A stretch of DNA of 64,000 bases from Pelobates cultripes (GCA_933207985.1 OW240916.1:315091391-315155390), one strand, 5' to 3'. Counted from the first letter of the stretch, positions 11,701-21,688 are shown. The notes: generated by a model not told the origin, from the letters alone. Numbers and translations are program-made.

Positions 11701-12090
11701 ATCCCAGGAGAAATTATTTAAAATCAAAAGAAGGGGATTTCCACATGTAAGGGTGGTCCACAGGCGTCACAGTTTAGCATTTGGGAAATTACATCCTGAC
11801 TGCAGTTTTCTTGGAAAATGTAGTCATTTGGTGTTTTCAGTTTTTTGTTGGTTTTTTTTTTGCTTTGTTTTATTTATTTTTTCTAAAAGAGGAGAACTAA
11901 CAAATTGTGTGTACAGAGATCAAGTTTAAAAACATCAAAAACAGTACCAGCGAATACTTAAACAGCTGGTTTATAATTGCAGATAATAATTGAGACTATT
12001 TCCCCAAAATAAAGAACTTGATCTACATTACTACCTTAGCATAACATACTGGTTTCCTTCATATCCCCATATCAGTCAGTGTACTGAGTG
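8786..12090. other. No gene seen; AT-rich DNA with old repeats
   Basis: No coding motif found. A two-unit tandem repeat lies at 9869-10005 (listed separately). Sequence near 9733-9790 (tttttattag ... cagcagcaaagaaac) faintly resembles the DIRS-like termini at 20249 and 32151 and could be an older copy. A GC block at 10410-10470 and a polyadenylation-like aataaa near 11228 have no other support. Confidence 0.4.
9869..10005. repeat. Two-unit imperfect tandem repeat (about 68 bp each)
   Basis: Each unit reads gagcaac-ttcc, then gaattYcacac, then gaacaaccaaa, then tgttttcag and gaatcaaa, with scattered changes. The first unit is about 9869-9937 and the second about 9938-10005. Confidence 0.6.
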
Positions 12091-12595
12091 TTAGTGGTTG
12101 CACATGGGCCTGTACCCCCTTAGGGGGCCACTTAGGGTCTCTGAACAGGGGCCCGGTCAGGTTCCGTGGCCCTTTAAGAGTGCAACCAGGACCCTTTCAT
12201 GTAACGGGAGAGAGGAAGTGCAGGGTGGTGGGTGTGCCCTGGCAGGGAGTACCGTGGTCCCGAGTGTCACGGGAAAGGAGGCGTGCAGGGTTAGTGCTCC
12301 TACTCCACTGTAGGGAAATGGCGGCAACCACAGAGACCATCTCCCTGGACTGGGAGTTTAATCAATTTGATAACGGCTTGCAGAGTAATCAGGAACATAT
12401 CTGGGCCCCCTAGGGGGGAAGCATGGGTTATAGTGTCCTATGGGTCAAAGTGTCCAACACTAAGACCCAGTGACACATCATATACACCGTGTATTGGGAG
12501 AGGGGCATCTACCACCTCCACCTAGATATTGTTACACTATGTGCTGCAATGTCAAGGGATTTTCTCTGGAACTGACTGATGGCATGTGGGTCACT
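12091..12595. repeat. Repeat related to the GC-rich hAT-like block at 47.9 kb
   Basis: The stretch around 12130-12200 (gggcccggtcag, ctttaagagtgcaac, aggaccc) matches in order a block at 48070-48120 (gggcccggtcag, ctttaacagtgcaac, tgggccc). Both are followed by a long TG-rich microsatellite. Termini are not clear here. I infer an old fragment of the same DNA transposon family. Confidence 0.45.
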
Positions 12596-13035
12596 GAGTA
12601 TGTGTGTGTGTGGGTCAGTGTGTGTGTGGGGGGGGTCACAGTGTGCATGGGGGTCACTGAGCGTGTGTATGGGTCACTGAATGTATGTGTGGGTCACTGA
12701 GTGTGTGTGTATATGGGTCACTGTGTATGTGTGTAGGGTCACTCTGTGTGTTTGTATCTGTCAGTGTGTATGTATATGTGTCAGTATGTGTGTGTAAATG
12801 TTTCTGTGTCAGTATTAGTGTGTATGTGTATCTGTGTCAGTGTGTGAATCTGTGTATATCTCAGTGTGTATGTGTCAGTATGTATGTGTGTGTCAATGTG
12901 TACTTGTCAATATGAGTGTGTATCTATATGTATTCTCAGCCTCTATGCATATCTGTGTCACTATGCGTGAGTGTCAGTGTGTATGTGTGTTTATGTCAGT
13001 ATATTTAAGCATCTGTATGTGGTAGTGTATGTGTG
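12596..13035. repeat. TG-rich microsatellite
   Basis: Degenerate (TG)n with interspersed gtcactg and gtatgtg units. It generates open frames rich in Val/Cys that are not real proteins. Confidence 0.9.
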
Positions 13036-13812
13036 TATGTCAATACATTCAGGCATTCAAACACCAACACAATACACAAATACACCCCTGCATTTAAATG
13101 ACAACACTAAACACAAATGCACAACTGCATACAAATTCTAACACTAGATACAAACACACCACACATTACAGATCACAATAGTCCTAACTTGTTTGATACT
13201 AGTAGACAATGATACAAACCTAAAAAAAGTAACTATTTAAAAATATTAGAAAATGTTTTACACTGAACAACCCAACATCCTGAATGAATCAGCTTTGTAA
13301 AAGTCATCTCACTGGTTTGTGCATTTTATTATAAATTAGCCCGTTAAGGAAACAACTTCTGGAATAAAAGGGAATGTCCTTAAGTTAAATTTCTGTTCCG
13401 TTATTCTTTAGCAGTTTTTCATATGTGATTCGGGTGGAGTGAATGTGATGTTAGTATATAGAGGTTCTCTGTGTTATGACTGAGTAAAGTATTTCTAAGA
13501 TTCTTAACTGCTTATATTAAGCTTCATTTTACTGCGCGGAATCCCTGCCTGTTTTCAATAAAGATCCACTTGTCAAGAATGCATAAAGCATGGCTTATAG
13601 TCTACAGAGTGGGATGTAACACTTTAGAATGTGACTACGATATAAACAAAATTAACTTTCAAAAAGAACATGGTGGAAATGTAGTATTATAGCAAATTTA
13701 GAATGTTATGCTACAAACGATTTTATATTTTGATGGACTGCTGTTATAGTCAAGTTGATTATATCAGATTAATTTATTCTCTCAAATTGCCCCCTCTATC
13801 AGGGTTATTTAC
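13036..13812. other. No gene seen
   Basis: AT-rich sequence with short CA-rich runs near 13050-13170, probably the degenerate end of the microsatellite. No coding motif or repeat boundary. Confidence 0.5.
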
Positions 13813-14851
13813 TTAAAGCAGCACTGTCATGGCCGCTTCCGTTTTTTTTAACCCCCCCTCCCGACTCTAATACATCTAATAGCCCTCCTTGTCGCCCCAA
13901 ATTCCCCTAAGCCCCCCATATTACTTATATTTAATGTTTATTTTCTGCTCGGACCTAGGTCCTGGGCGCCGCCATTTTTGTGTGGGTAGATGAAATCCCT
14001 GTGGGACACATCATCTGCCCACACTAGATAGCACTGGGAAATTCCCGCGCATGCCAAGTTCGGCATTTGGACGTGAATTTTGACTATTCATTCGTCAGAA
14101 AGACCAATGAATGAATAGAAATTTCAAGCGAACAAACAAAGTCCAAATGTCAGTGTTCATTTGATCGTTTGTTTATTACAAGGAGGGAGCTGCCGGCTTG
14201 TAATATGTAAAAATAGAAGCAACAGGGAGCAGTGCTCCCTGCCATTTTCTAACCCCCGACATGTCTTCCCTCACTCTATGGGGGTCTATGGGCGTCAATA
14301 TGACCCCCTAATAGCATAAGGGAGAGTAAAATCTCTCGAATGCCCCTACTCATTATGCCGTTGCGGCATTGCAAATAGGGGCAAATTACTTACTAATACT
14401 AAGTAATATTTTACTTATTATTAGTAAAGTTGACTGAAAGACCAGTTTTGGTCTTTCAGCCTAGTAGTAGATAGCTCCCCAATACCGTGGGAATTAGGGA
14501 GCTCTTTACTATGCGGCTGCAAGGTGCAGCTGCGACACGAATAGGATCAGAGTTTCATTCATTCGAATTAAATTTTGATTCGAACACAAACTACCGAATG
14601 CCATTCTAATACGAATGAACAAACTGTTCATTCTGTTAGGATGGAATTTGGTCATTTCGCCGGCGTCCTATCTATATGTCAGGGCGCTGGGGAATGAGAT
14701 CAGGTGAGAATAGTGGAAAAAATTCCATTGACCGCAAGAAGTGGGTCAAAGCTGATCAAGCGTAGGAAACCTCCCTAAAAAAAGTAGTCACTTCCTTTTC
14801 TTATGTTTTAAAAAAAACTAGATCAGACAGGAAGAAAAGAAGAACAGATCC

Positions 14852-14883
<32 letters not shown>

Positions 14884-14930
14884 GGAAGTGATTGGGGAAA
14901 GGTAAGTTCGGCATGACAGTGCCCCATTAA
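13813..14930. mobile_element. 1.1-kb TTAA-flanked nonautonomous element
   Basis: Begins TTAA + AGCAGCACTGTCATGGCCG and ends CGGCATGACAGTGCCCCA + TTAA. The ends form about 18-bp imperfect inverted repeats around the shared GCACTGTCATG core, with TTAA on both sides as in piggyBac-like elements. Inside are an inverted ctggtctttcag motif near 14440, a (GA)n run near 14852-14880 and no transposase frame. A different repeat starts exactly at the right TTAA. Confidence 0.65.
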
Positions 14931-15160
14931 AGGGACACTATAGTCACCAGAACAACTACAGTGGATGTATGGAATAGCTTTCCAGCTGAAGTGGTAGAGC
15001 ATGCATGGGATAGGCATAAGGCTATATTAGACTTAAGATAAGGCCAGGGACTAATGAAAGTATCCAGGGACTAATGAAAGTATTTTTGAAATATTGGGCA
15101 GACTAGATGGGCTGAATGGTTCTTATCTGCCGTCACATTCTATGTTTCTATGTTTCATAA
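14927..15160. repeat. Dispersed frog-type repeats abutting the TTAA element
   Basis: Starts TTAAAGGGACACTATAGTCA followed by ccagaacaactacag, a repeat start I recognise as abundant in frogs. It is followed by a unit ending gaatggttcttatctgccgt and a short tatgtttc repeat. An 18-base stretch (ccagggactaatgaaagt) is tandemly duplicated at 15046-15081. Classification is from memory only. Confidence 0.5.
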
Positions 15161-15198
15161 TTAATGGGCCACTAAATACATGAATTTTTGTATTCCTA

Positions 15199-15325
15199 AT
15201 GCTATGTCTGTGTCATGGTGTGTGTCTGTGTCATGGTGTGTTTGTGTATTTGTGTCATGGTGTGTGTGTCTGTGTCTGTCTGTCATGGTGTGTGTGTCTG
15301 TCATGGTGTGTGTGTCATGGAAAAG
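15199..15325. repeat. TGTG(TCATGG) microsatellite
   Basis: Repeats of tgtgtctgtgtcatgg. Open frames here are low-complexity artefacts. Confidence 0.85.
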
Positions 15326-15329
15326 TCAG

Positions 15330-15390
15330 TGTTTACATTGAAAAGCCTGCAGGGACAGGCTATAGACACCAGAACCACTACATTAAGCTG
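15330..15390 (+). repeat. 61-bp repeat, arm A of a distant inverted pair
   Basis: The 61 bases match the reverse complement of 17251-17311 with two mismatches by eye. The core is cctgcagggacaggctatag. Arm B lies inside the hAT-like element and arm A outside it, so they are two copies of one dispersed repeat and not element termini. Confidence 0.75.
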
Positions 15391-15600
15391 TGTGTGTGTG
15401 TGCGCCTGTTAGTGAGTGAGCTTGCTTGCATGTGTGTGTGCGCCTGCTAGTGAGTAGGCTTGCTGGCATGTGTGTGTGTGTGTGTGCCTGCTAGTGAGTG
15501 AGCTTGTGTTTTTAATGTCAATGAGCTTATGTATATCAGTGAGATTGTTTGTCTATGAGGCTGTGTATCAATGAGCTTGTGTGTGTCAGCATGTGAGTAT
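15391..15600. repeat. TG-rich imperfect tandem repeat
   Basis: Units of tgtgtgtgcgcctgctagtgagtga-type sequence (20-40 bp each), repeated about three times and decaying into gtgtgtcag runs. Confidence 0.7.
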
Positions 15601-15665
15601 GCTTACTTTATAATTAAACATTTTACTCTGAATGGACCAATATTTTATATTAGAAAAGGCAATAT

Positions 15666-15667
15666 AT

Positions 15668-15717
<50 letters not shown>
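15666..15717. repeat. (TA)n microsatellite
   Basis: About 25 uninterrupted TA dinucleotides. Confidence 0.95.
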
Positions 15718-15721
<4 letters not shown>

Positions 15722-15825
15722 TCGGTCATCTGGGGTGGCAAGACATAGCCTTACATATTACATGCGACAATATATGGCGCAATGATTTATGGGGCTGGCA
15801 TAGATTTTTTTTCCAGGGCTGCTTT

Positions 15826-15966
15826 GTATTAATAGGCCAATCAAAATGGATCCCAAGTATTAATGGGCCAATCAGAATTGATCCCAAGTATTAATAGGCC
15901 AATCAGAATGGATCCCAAGTATTAATGGGCCAATCAGAATGGATCCTTAGTATGAATGGACCAATC
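15826..15966. repeat. 31-bp tandem repeat carrying CCAAT motifs
   Basis: Four full units plus a partial of gtattaatgggccaatcaga followed by atggatcccaa. The spacing between unit starts is 31 bp (15826, 15857 and so on). Each unit contains CCAATCA. No coding role. Confidence 0.85.
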
Positions 15967-16029
15967 ACGAGTTGAGGGGTGATTAAATAAATGAAATGAG
16001 TGGGAGGAAATAAGACTGCCCGTTGGTTG

Positions 16030-16094
16030 ATAAGACAGAGACATACAAGGACATACAGAGACAAGGCAGAGACATACAAAGACATACAGAGTTT
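16030..16094. repeat. agacatacaa minisatellite, left part
   Basis: Short units (about 10-11 bp, agacatacaa/gagacatacag) that resume at 18086-18170. The 2-kb hAT-like element is inserted within the array. Confidence 0.75.
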
Positions 16095-16345
16095 CAGTGG
16101 CGTACTAAGGGGGGGGCGGGGGGGGCGGTCCGCCCCGGGTGCCAGCCGGGTGGGGGGTGCCATGGCCAGCCCCCCCGCCCCCCCCCATGCTGCAGCCACC
16201 CGAGCGCTCTGTATTGAGCCTCAGGCGGCTGCAGCTTTGCCCGGGCGGTGCGTCCATGAGGGCGGACCGCACCGCCCGGGCGCAGCCTGAGGAGAGGCTG
16301 ACAGGAGGGAGCGCTCCTGTCAGCTCCCTCACTACAGCATGGTCC

Positions 16346-16462
16346 GCGGGTACAGGGAGCAGCTGTCTCCTGTACCCGGCCGGACTAACAGGAAGGGAAC
16401 ACTGAGTGTGCACTTCCTGTTAGTCCGGCCGGGTACAGGAAACAAAAGCTCCCTGTACCCGC
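16346..16462. repeat. Long GC-rich palindrome (28-bp perfect arms within longer arms)
   Basis: Inner arms 16368-16395 and 16413-16440 are perfectly complementary over 28 bp with a 17-base loop. Outer arms (gcgggtacagggagc at 16346-16360 and its complement at 16448-16462) extend it. It can form a stable hairpin or cruciform. Confidence 0.9.
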
Positions 16463-16535
16463 CGGCTATACTGGGATCGGCCACGCCGGAGGTGGGGGTG
16501 AGAAAGAAATAAGGGGGGGTGAGAGAGGGGTGAGA

Positions 16536-16635
16536 NNNNNNNNNNNNNNNNNNNNNNNNNNNNNNNNNNNNNNNNNNNNNNNNNNNNNNNNNNNNNNNNN
16601 NNNNNNNNNNNNNNNNNNNNNNNNNNNNNNNNNNN
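16536..16635. other. Assembly gap (100 N)
   Basis: Exactly 100 unknown bases, a conventional size for a gap of unknown length. It is flanked on both sides by gggggtgagagagaaat-type tandem sequence, so the gap probably lies within a short tandem repeat next to the palindrome. Confidence 0.95.
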
Positions 16636-16719
16636 GGTGAGAGAGAAATTAGGAGGGGGGTGAGAAAGAGAAATTGGGAGGAAGAGAAGGAAATTGGGAG
16701 CTGGAGGAGAGATTGACAT

Positions 16720-16960
16720 TCATCACATACACACAATGCACGCCTTGCACACAGAAAAACACACAATGCATTACACACACAGACACACATACACAAGCAA
16801 TGCAACTGTTACACACAATGCATCCCTTACACACACAGAAACACACAATGCATTCATTACACACACTCAATGCATCCCATACATACACAGAAACACACCT
16901 TGCAGCCCTTACACATACAAACACAATTTCACACAATGCATTCCCTACACACATATCAGG
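16720..16960. repeat. CA-rich minisatellite (acacacaatgcatt units)
   Basis: Imperfect units containing cacacaatgcat and ttacacacacagaaacac, repeated about eight times inside the hAT-like element. Confidence 0.8.
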
Positions 16961-17250
16961 ACATCCCCACAACACCCCCCCCCCTGTGAACAAACTCATT
17001 GGTAGAACATGAAGGTGGACCCTGGGACCCAGACCTTGAGCTGTGTAAGGCGCCCCCCAAAAATGGAGCTGCTTCCCATTCTCCCAGAACATTGATTTTT
17101 ATGACCACAGTTACACACAGCCTCCAGAGAGCCTGTTCTACACCAGACCAGTGGAGCCAGACTGCAGATAGAGCCCATCATCATCCTCATCTGGTTGTAA
17201 GTAGGCAATCTAGTATATTATTCGTGGCACTAAGCTCCCCAGAACCACTT

Positions 17251-17311
17251 CAGCTTAATGTAGTGGTTCTGGTGTCTATAGCCTGTCCCTGCAGGCCTTT
17301 TAATGTAAACA
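17251..17311 (-). repeat. 61-bp repeat, arm B of the inverted pair
   Basis: Reverse complement of 15330-15390 with two mismatches. Located inside the hAT-like element. Confidence 0.75.
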
Positions 17312-17554
17312 CGGCGGCACTGCAGCACTGGCGTTAGTTAACATGGCAAATCATATGGCTAGGGCATTGTGATGTCACATAGGGGGCGGCAAACTTTACT
17401 TTTGCCTTGGGCGGCAAAAATCCTTGTACCGGCCCTGGCTGGAGGGAGCTGTGTGAGCTGTGGCCGCACAGTGTCCCATGGTAGTTAGGGTGCCGTGCGG
17501 CCAGTACAGCTCACTCAAGCAAACAGCTGATAAACTGGCCGCACGGAGGAAATG

Positions 17555-17725
17555 TGTATGTGTGACTGTCTGCCTGTGACTGTGTGTGACTGTCTGCCTG
17601 TAACTGAGTGTGTGACTGTCTGTCTGTAACTGAGTGTGTGACTGTGTCTGTAACTGAGTGTGTGACTGTGTCTGTGACTGTGTCTGTAACTGAGTGTGTG
17701 ACTGTCTGCCTGTAAATGTGTGTGT
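17555..17725. repeat. gtgactgtctg tandem repeat
   Basis: Units of tgtgactgtctgcctgtaac with variants, about seven copies. Confidence 0.85.
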
Positions 17726-17736
17726 GGGCTGCAGGG

Positions 17737-17935
17737 ATTTTGTAGAAGGGGGTGGGGGTTTTGTATTGGGACAGGAGTCTTCATAAGGGGGGATAAGCAG
17801 GGGATTTGTGGAAGGGGGTTGCGGGGGTTTTGTAGATGGGGCAGTACAGGATTTGTAGAAGGGGCAGGACAGAGGTTTTGTAGGAGGGGCAGAGCAGGAC
17901 AAGGGTTTTGTAGGAGGGGCTGACAACGGTTTTGC
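17737..17935. repeat. G-rich tandem repeat (ttttgtagaagggg units)
   Basis: Units of about 20-30 bp containing gggttttgtagaagggg / ggggcaggac, repeated about seven times. The open frames across it are artefacts. Confidence 0.75.
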
Positions 17936-18085
17936 AAAGTTTACAAATTGTAAAAATAAAAGAAATAAAACCTTTAACATTTTTTACAGGTTTTTTTTTT
18001 GTTTGTTTTTTGGGGAGGGGGGTGGGGGGGGGGGTGCCAAGCACAGGATCCGCCCCGGGTGCCAAATGCTCTAGGTACGCCCCTG

Positions 18086-18170
18086 CAGAGTTTGCAGAGA
18101 CATGCAGAGACATACAAAGACATACAGTGACATACAAAGAAATACAGAGGCATACAGATAAATACAAAGA
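18086..18170. repeat. agacatacaa minisatellite, right part
   Basis: Continuation of the array at 16030-16094 after the hAT-like insertion (agacatacaa, gtgacatacaa, gaaatacaga units). Confidence 0.75.
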
Positions 18171-18524
18171 CCTGCTTCAACAAGCTCACTTAGGCCAAAA
18201 TCTGCGAATTTTCCAACTGCTTATTATAGAGTAAAGTGTATTTAATATTTAGTGAAAAAATCCATGACTCCTACCTTATTGCACATACATAGCTCATGCC
18301 ACATTGCACTCGAGGCAGACATGTATATTTTATGACTACCAGCAGATGAATATTTAGAGTAGGAGAAAGCTGTGTATGTCATCCTTAGTGAATCATTCCT
18401 AATACCTGGTCTAATTACCTTAATGCACGCATTTCATTACTTTATGCATATCCACCATGTGTTCTGGGACATGTACCCTCATTCGGCCTGCAGTATGTAG
18501 AATCCACAAGATGCAGGATTTCTT
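18171..18524. other. No gene seen
   Basis: AT-rich sequence without recognisable structure. Confidence 0.5.
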
Positions 18525-18686
18525 CTTATTATTATTATTATGGTATTTATATAGCGCCATCAAATTCCGCAGCACTTTACAATGGGTGGACGAACAGACA
18601 TGTAGTTGTAACCAGACAAGTTGGACACACAGGAACAGAAGGGCCCTGCTCTATCAGGGCCCTGCTCTATCAGCTTACATGCTAGA
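18525..18686 (-). repeat. Dispersed repeat tail ending in (TAA)n, copy 2
   Basis: The minus strand reads tgtaagctgatagagcagggc, then attgtaaagtgctgcggaat, then ggcgctatataaat into (TAA)n. It is the inverted partner of 8633-8785. A 17-18-bp unit (gggccctgctctatca) is tandemly duplicated at about 18642-18672. Confidence 0.65.
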
Positions 18687-19372
18687 GGATATTATTGATA
18701 TACAGGGTTATTTACATTACTCCGAATTGCTTCATACTGCATGGGGCAAAACCATTTATTGCTGTATGGGGTCATTGTTTATGCTATTACAGATTTTGCA
18801 ATTCAGGCGCTGAATTTGGCCCAGATTTCATTTGGACTGAACGCTGCCGAATAGCTGAAATCTGGACCGAATGAATTAAATCTGGCCCAAACTTTGAGAT
18901 AAGTGAGATATGGCTGTCAGAGAGCTCTGATTGGATGGCTTACATGCCTAGCAATCAGTGAACTCTTCCTCATATTGCAAAGCATGTGAAATTTTCCCAC
19001 ACTGTCTGAGAGCCGTCATAGAGTGGAGAAGCCTACATAAGGACTTTCAAGCTATGAGTGCACGTTCTGCGGCCCGTCCTTTATGGGTGAAGGTGGATTA
19101 ATTTTTATTGCGGCACAGTTAAGATTATTTTTTTTTGCTGCTTTTTTAAGATTTATTTACCCCATCATTATTATTAAGGTTGGATATTAGGTATTATATT
19201 ATTAATATTAATGGGTTGGAGCTGGTGGTTGATATTTCACCTCTATTGATATTTAATAATAGTAATATTTATTAATATTAGGGCTCCCACCTGTGGGGGA
19301 GACAAAAAAATTTAAAAAGAAAAAAAAAAAGTACCTGAAAGATTATTTTGGCACAGTACAGTAACATCAAAA
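18687..19372. other. No gene seen; old repeat-like sequence
   Basis: Contains gaatttggcccagattt / gaaatctggaccgaatg near 18800-18880, an imperfect inverted motif, and T-rich and AT-rich runs near 19120-19330. No coding motif. Confidence 0.4.
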
Positions 19373-19437
19373 TATTCACCCAGTGGCGGAACTACCAAGG
19401 TCGCAGCTGCGACTAAGCCCGCCACTCTGTATTCACC
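19373..19437. mobile_element. 49-bp hAT-like mini-element with 8-bp TSD
   Basis: The element (19381-19429) starts CAGTGGCGG and ends CCGCCACTCTG, with a central palindromic ggtcgcagctgcgac. The flanks are identical 8-bp TATTCACC (19373-19380 and 19430-19437). TIR type and TSD length fit hAT. The ggtcgcagctgcgacc core also occurs at 47890 in a larger GC-rich repeat, so this looks like a near-complete internal-deletion derivative. Confidence 0.8.
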
Positions 19438-19814
19438 TATGTATAAGGGGTGTACTAACAGTTTAATGCATTAGAAAATAACAAAAATAAACTGTGGCGA
19501 AAAGAATGCCTCATGATGAAATGAACCAAATTGCCTATCACCAATCTTATTATATGTCAAATTAATTAGTATACAAGTGGCAATACAAGTTAATGTTTCT
19601 TTGCACATCGCAAATCTATACACTAGGGGCGATAAATATTCCATATCTCTTATTTAGATGTACATTTTTATATCTGTCTTATTATATTGCTATACAGTAT
19701 AACTCACACACTCATCTCTCTTCATAGGTTGATAATTAGGAATGCTGAGATCTACTTCTCTCTACATACAATTAATACCAATTAATTCCAGATTGTGAGT
19801 ACTGTTTTTGCGAA
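19438..19814. other. No gene seen
   Basis: AT-rich, no motif recognised. Confidence 0.5.
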
Positions 19815-20010
19815 ATTAACAATAGAGATGTCGCGAACCGTCGCGAACCGTTTCAACATGGATGCTGTCCAGGAAGTAGTAAGGTCTGGGAGGGAGGGTC
19901 TGCTGGAGATTGGCCGGGACGTGTCAGCTGACCGGAGTTCGCCACGAACAGCTCGTGGCGAACCGTTCGCGAGAAGTTCGCGGACGGTTCGCGACATCTC
20001 TAATTAACAA
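19815..20010. mobile_element. 180-bp hAT MITE with 8-bp TSD
   Basis: The element (19823-20002) begins TAGAGATGTCGCGAACCGT and ends ACGGTTCGCGACATCTCTA, an almost perfect terminal inverted repeat. The flanks are identical ATTAACAA (19815-19822 and 20003-20010). The interior (ggatgctgtccaggaag ... gggagggagggtctgctg) matches the 307-bp element at 53101, which identifies a family. No coding capacity. Confidence 0.9.
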
Positions 20011-20216
20011 TAATAATAATAATAAATGTAAATGTGCTTTTTGTGCAAATCCTTAATAAATAAATTTTCATATCTATTGGACAGTATATCCTAGCACTGC
20101 CAGGGTTAAAGTGTAGGGAAAGTTAGATTGACAGATTTCAGAGCTTTTACTAACTAAGAACTGAATTTAATCTGGATCAGCAAAATGTGATTGAAATAAC
20201 TGAATTGCAACCAAAT
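20011..20216. other. No gene seen
   Basis: Short AT-rich spacer with a (TAA)n run adjoining the MITE. Confidence 0.5.
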
Positions 20217-20830
20217 TCACAGATTTTACTATTAACATGACGTAAAGTCATGATTTTATTAAGATACGGAGGCGAGTATTATGCTGCACTCTTTCATTAT
20301 TTACCTCGGCAGCAAAGAAAAAAATATAACCTAAACAGTATGGTAACAATAAATAGTCTGAGTGGTACATCTTCCTAGCGACAGGAGCAGCCAATCGGAT
20401 TCCACACTGCAGCGCAATAGGTGGTGTCTAGTAAACTGTTTCCTCTTTATTTGCGATCCCGAACAAGGACAACCATCCAATAGAAAAGGGAACACCAACA
20501 AAGAGAATGCCAATAAGGATACAATGTCAAATTAAGCTGTAATAGAGAGGAGAAATATGGTAATATCTTAGTATAAAACTGGATGCACGTATAATACTTT
20601 AGACTGAATTCATACAATCATAACAGGAAATCCGATACTCAAAGACTTACCGTGAAGTCAACTTACCCATATTCAATCAATCCTTGGGATGGGAGGGAGG
20701 GATAATACTCGCCTCCGCGTCGTTAATAAAATCATGACTTTACGTCATGTTAATAGTAAAATCTGTGAATTTTATTAAGACACCGAGGCTCCTCTTATGC
20801 TGGTTTAAAGCTGGGAAACTACAGTCCCCG
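20217..20830. mobile_element. DIRS-like terminal inverted repeats
   Basis: Arms 20217-20282 and 20702-20768 are inverted copies of about 66 bp, including the palindrome catgacgtaaagtcatg. They differ at about six bases. The arms carry ttttattaaga and gaggcgagtattat. The same pattern (ttttattaaggacacggagg, tattatgct, cagcag-aaagaaa) marks the start of the DIRS element at 32.1 kb. A second terminus-like stretch (ttttattaagacaccgaggc) follows at 20770. DIRS elements have inverted terminal repeats and no TSD. The 420-bp interior has no readable protein, so this is a remnant or a fusion of termini. Confidence 0.6.
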
Positions 20831-21415
20831 CGAAGTGTTGTATAGGTCTAAAATAAAAATCGCAAAAGGTAGACTCCGTCCAGGAATGCACACAATGTGT
20901 GACGACGCATTTCGCCATAAACTATTACAAATTAAAGGTACCCATTGCTGGATACTGTGCCTTGAAGCCTTTATAGTTTGAGCAGGCTTTACCTGCTTTA
21001 CCCTTGTGAGTGTATTGGTTGTTTCACTTGCAGTATATTTGTGTCTGGATTTACACTATATTTTCTCTCTCTCTGTGTTTTGGATGTACATTTATTGTGG
21101 ATGACATATTAACTACTGTGAGATTTTCTTTCTCTTTATTGAGGTGCAATAAAGCACAGTACACTTTATATGATTGGGGTGTGTGGGTGAACCCTTGTGC
21201 CACTTTCAATGTCCATAATAGGTATACCCACCTGGAGAGGGTGTCCCCAGCTGAAGGGGTAAATCACGCTAGGCTGACTGACTGTCTATCTGACTGACTC
21301 ACAACACAGAAAGCACTACTGAAGTGCTCTCTGCATGGTCCTAGTGTCTGCCATACAGTGTTAGAACATGTAATTATGCGCATGCACCATGCTGGTAATT
21401 GTAATTCTATAGACA
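20831..21415. other. No gene seen
   Basis: Contains gacgacgcatttcgcc, a motif style seen near ends of some retroelements, but nothing else supports a class. A 95-residue frame at 21010-21297 has no recognisable domain. Confidence 0.4.
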
Positions 21416-21688
21416 GTTATGTGGTGGAATCTCGGTAAAAATAAATTTAGTAGGCCGAGATTACCACGTGGCATGTGTACGTGCATATGCTGACGTATCG
21501 ATCAGTTGGTTGCACGAGGCAAGATACGATCAGTAGTGTACGGAGCATGTGTAAGAATACAGGATGTAGTATTCCCCTCCTCCATTGTGCTGGACAAGCC
21601 ATGCGGTCAAGCAGGAAGTTAATTCTTATTTGTAATGATTGGTCAAGAGAATGTGCGGGTGGAGCTTAATATGGGAGGAGTTATGTGC

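Larger units (their letters stand above)
16087..18093. mobile_element. 2-kb hAT-like nonautonomous element with 8-bp TSD
   Basis: The element (16095-18085) starts CAGTGGCGTACTAAGG and ends CTAGGTACGCCCCTG. These form an imperfect terminal inverted repeat of the hAT CAGTGGCG...CGCCNCTG type. The flanks CAGAGTTT at 16087-16094 and 18086-18093 are identical, an exact 8-bp target duplication as hAT transposases make. Both ends share a cgccccgggtgcca block just inside the termini. No transposase is readable; the interior is GC-rich with tandem repeats, a strong palindrome and an assembly gap. The end of another CAGGGCCGG-type element (ttgtaccggccctg) at about 17423-17436 suggests nesting. Confidence 0.8.

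Noticed and set aside
12470..13025. Overlapping Val/Cys-rich open frames
   Set aside because: They are translations of a TG microsatellite.
16000..16413. Pro/Gly-rich frames of about 100 residues on both strands
   Set aside because: GC-rich transposon sequence; no conserved domain and simultaneous openness on both strands.
21475..21669. 64-residue frame repeated at three places (21475, 31062, 63613)
   Set aside because: It lies within the LTR U3 region in all cases; repetition reflects LTR identity, and no protein motif is present.
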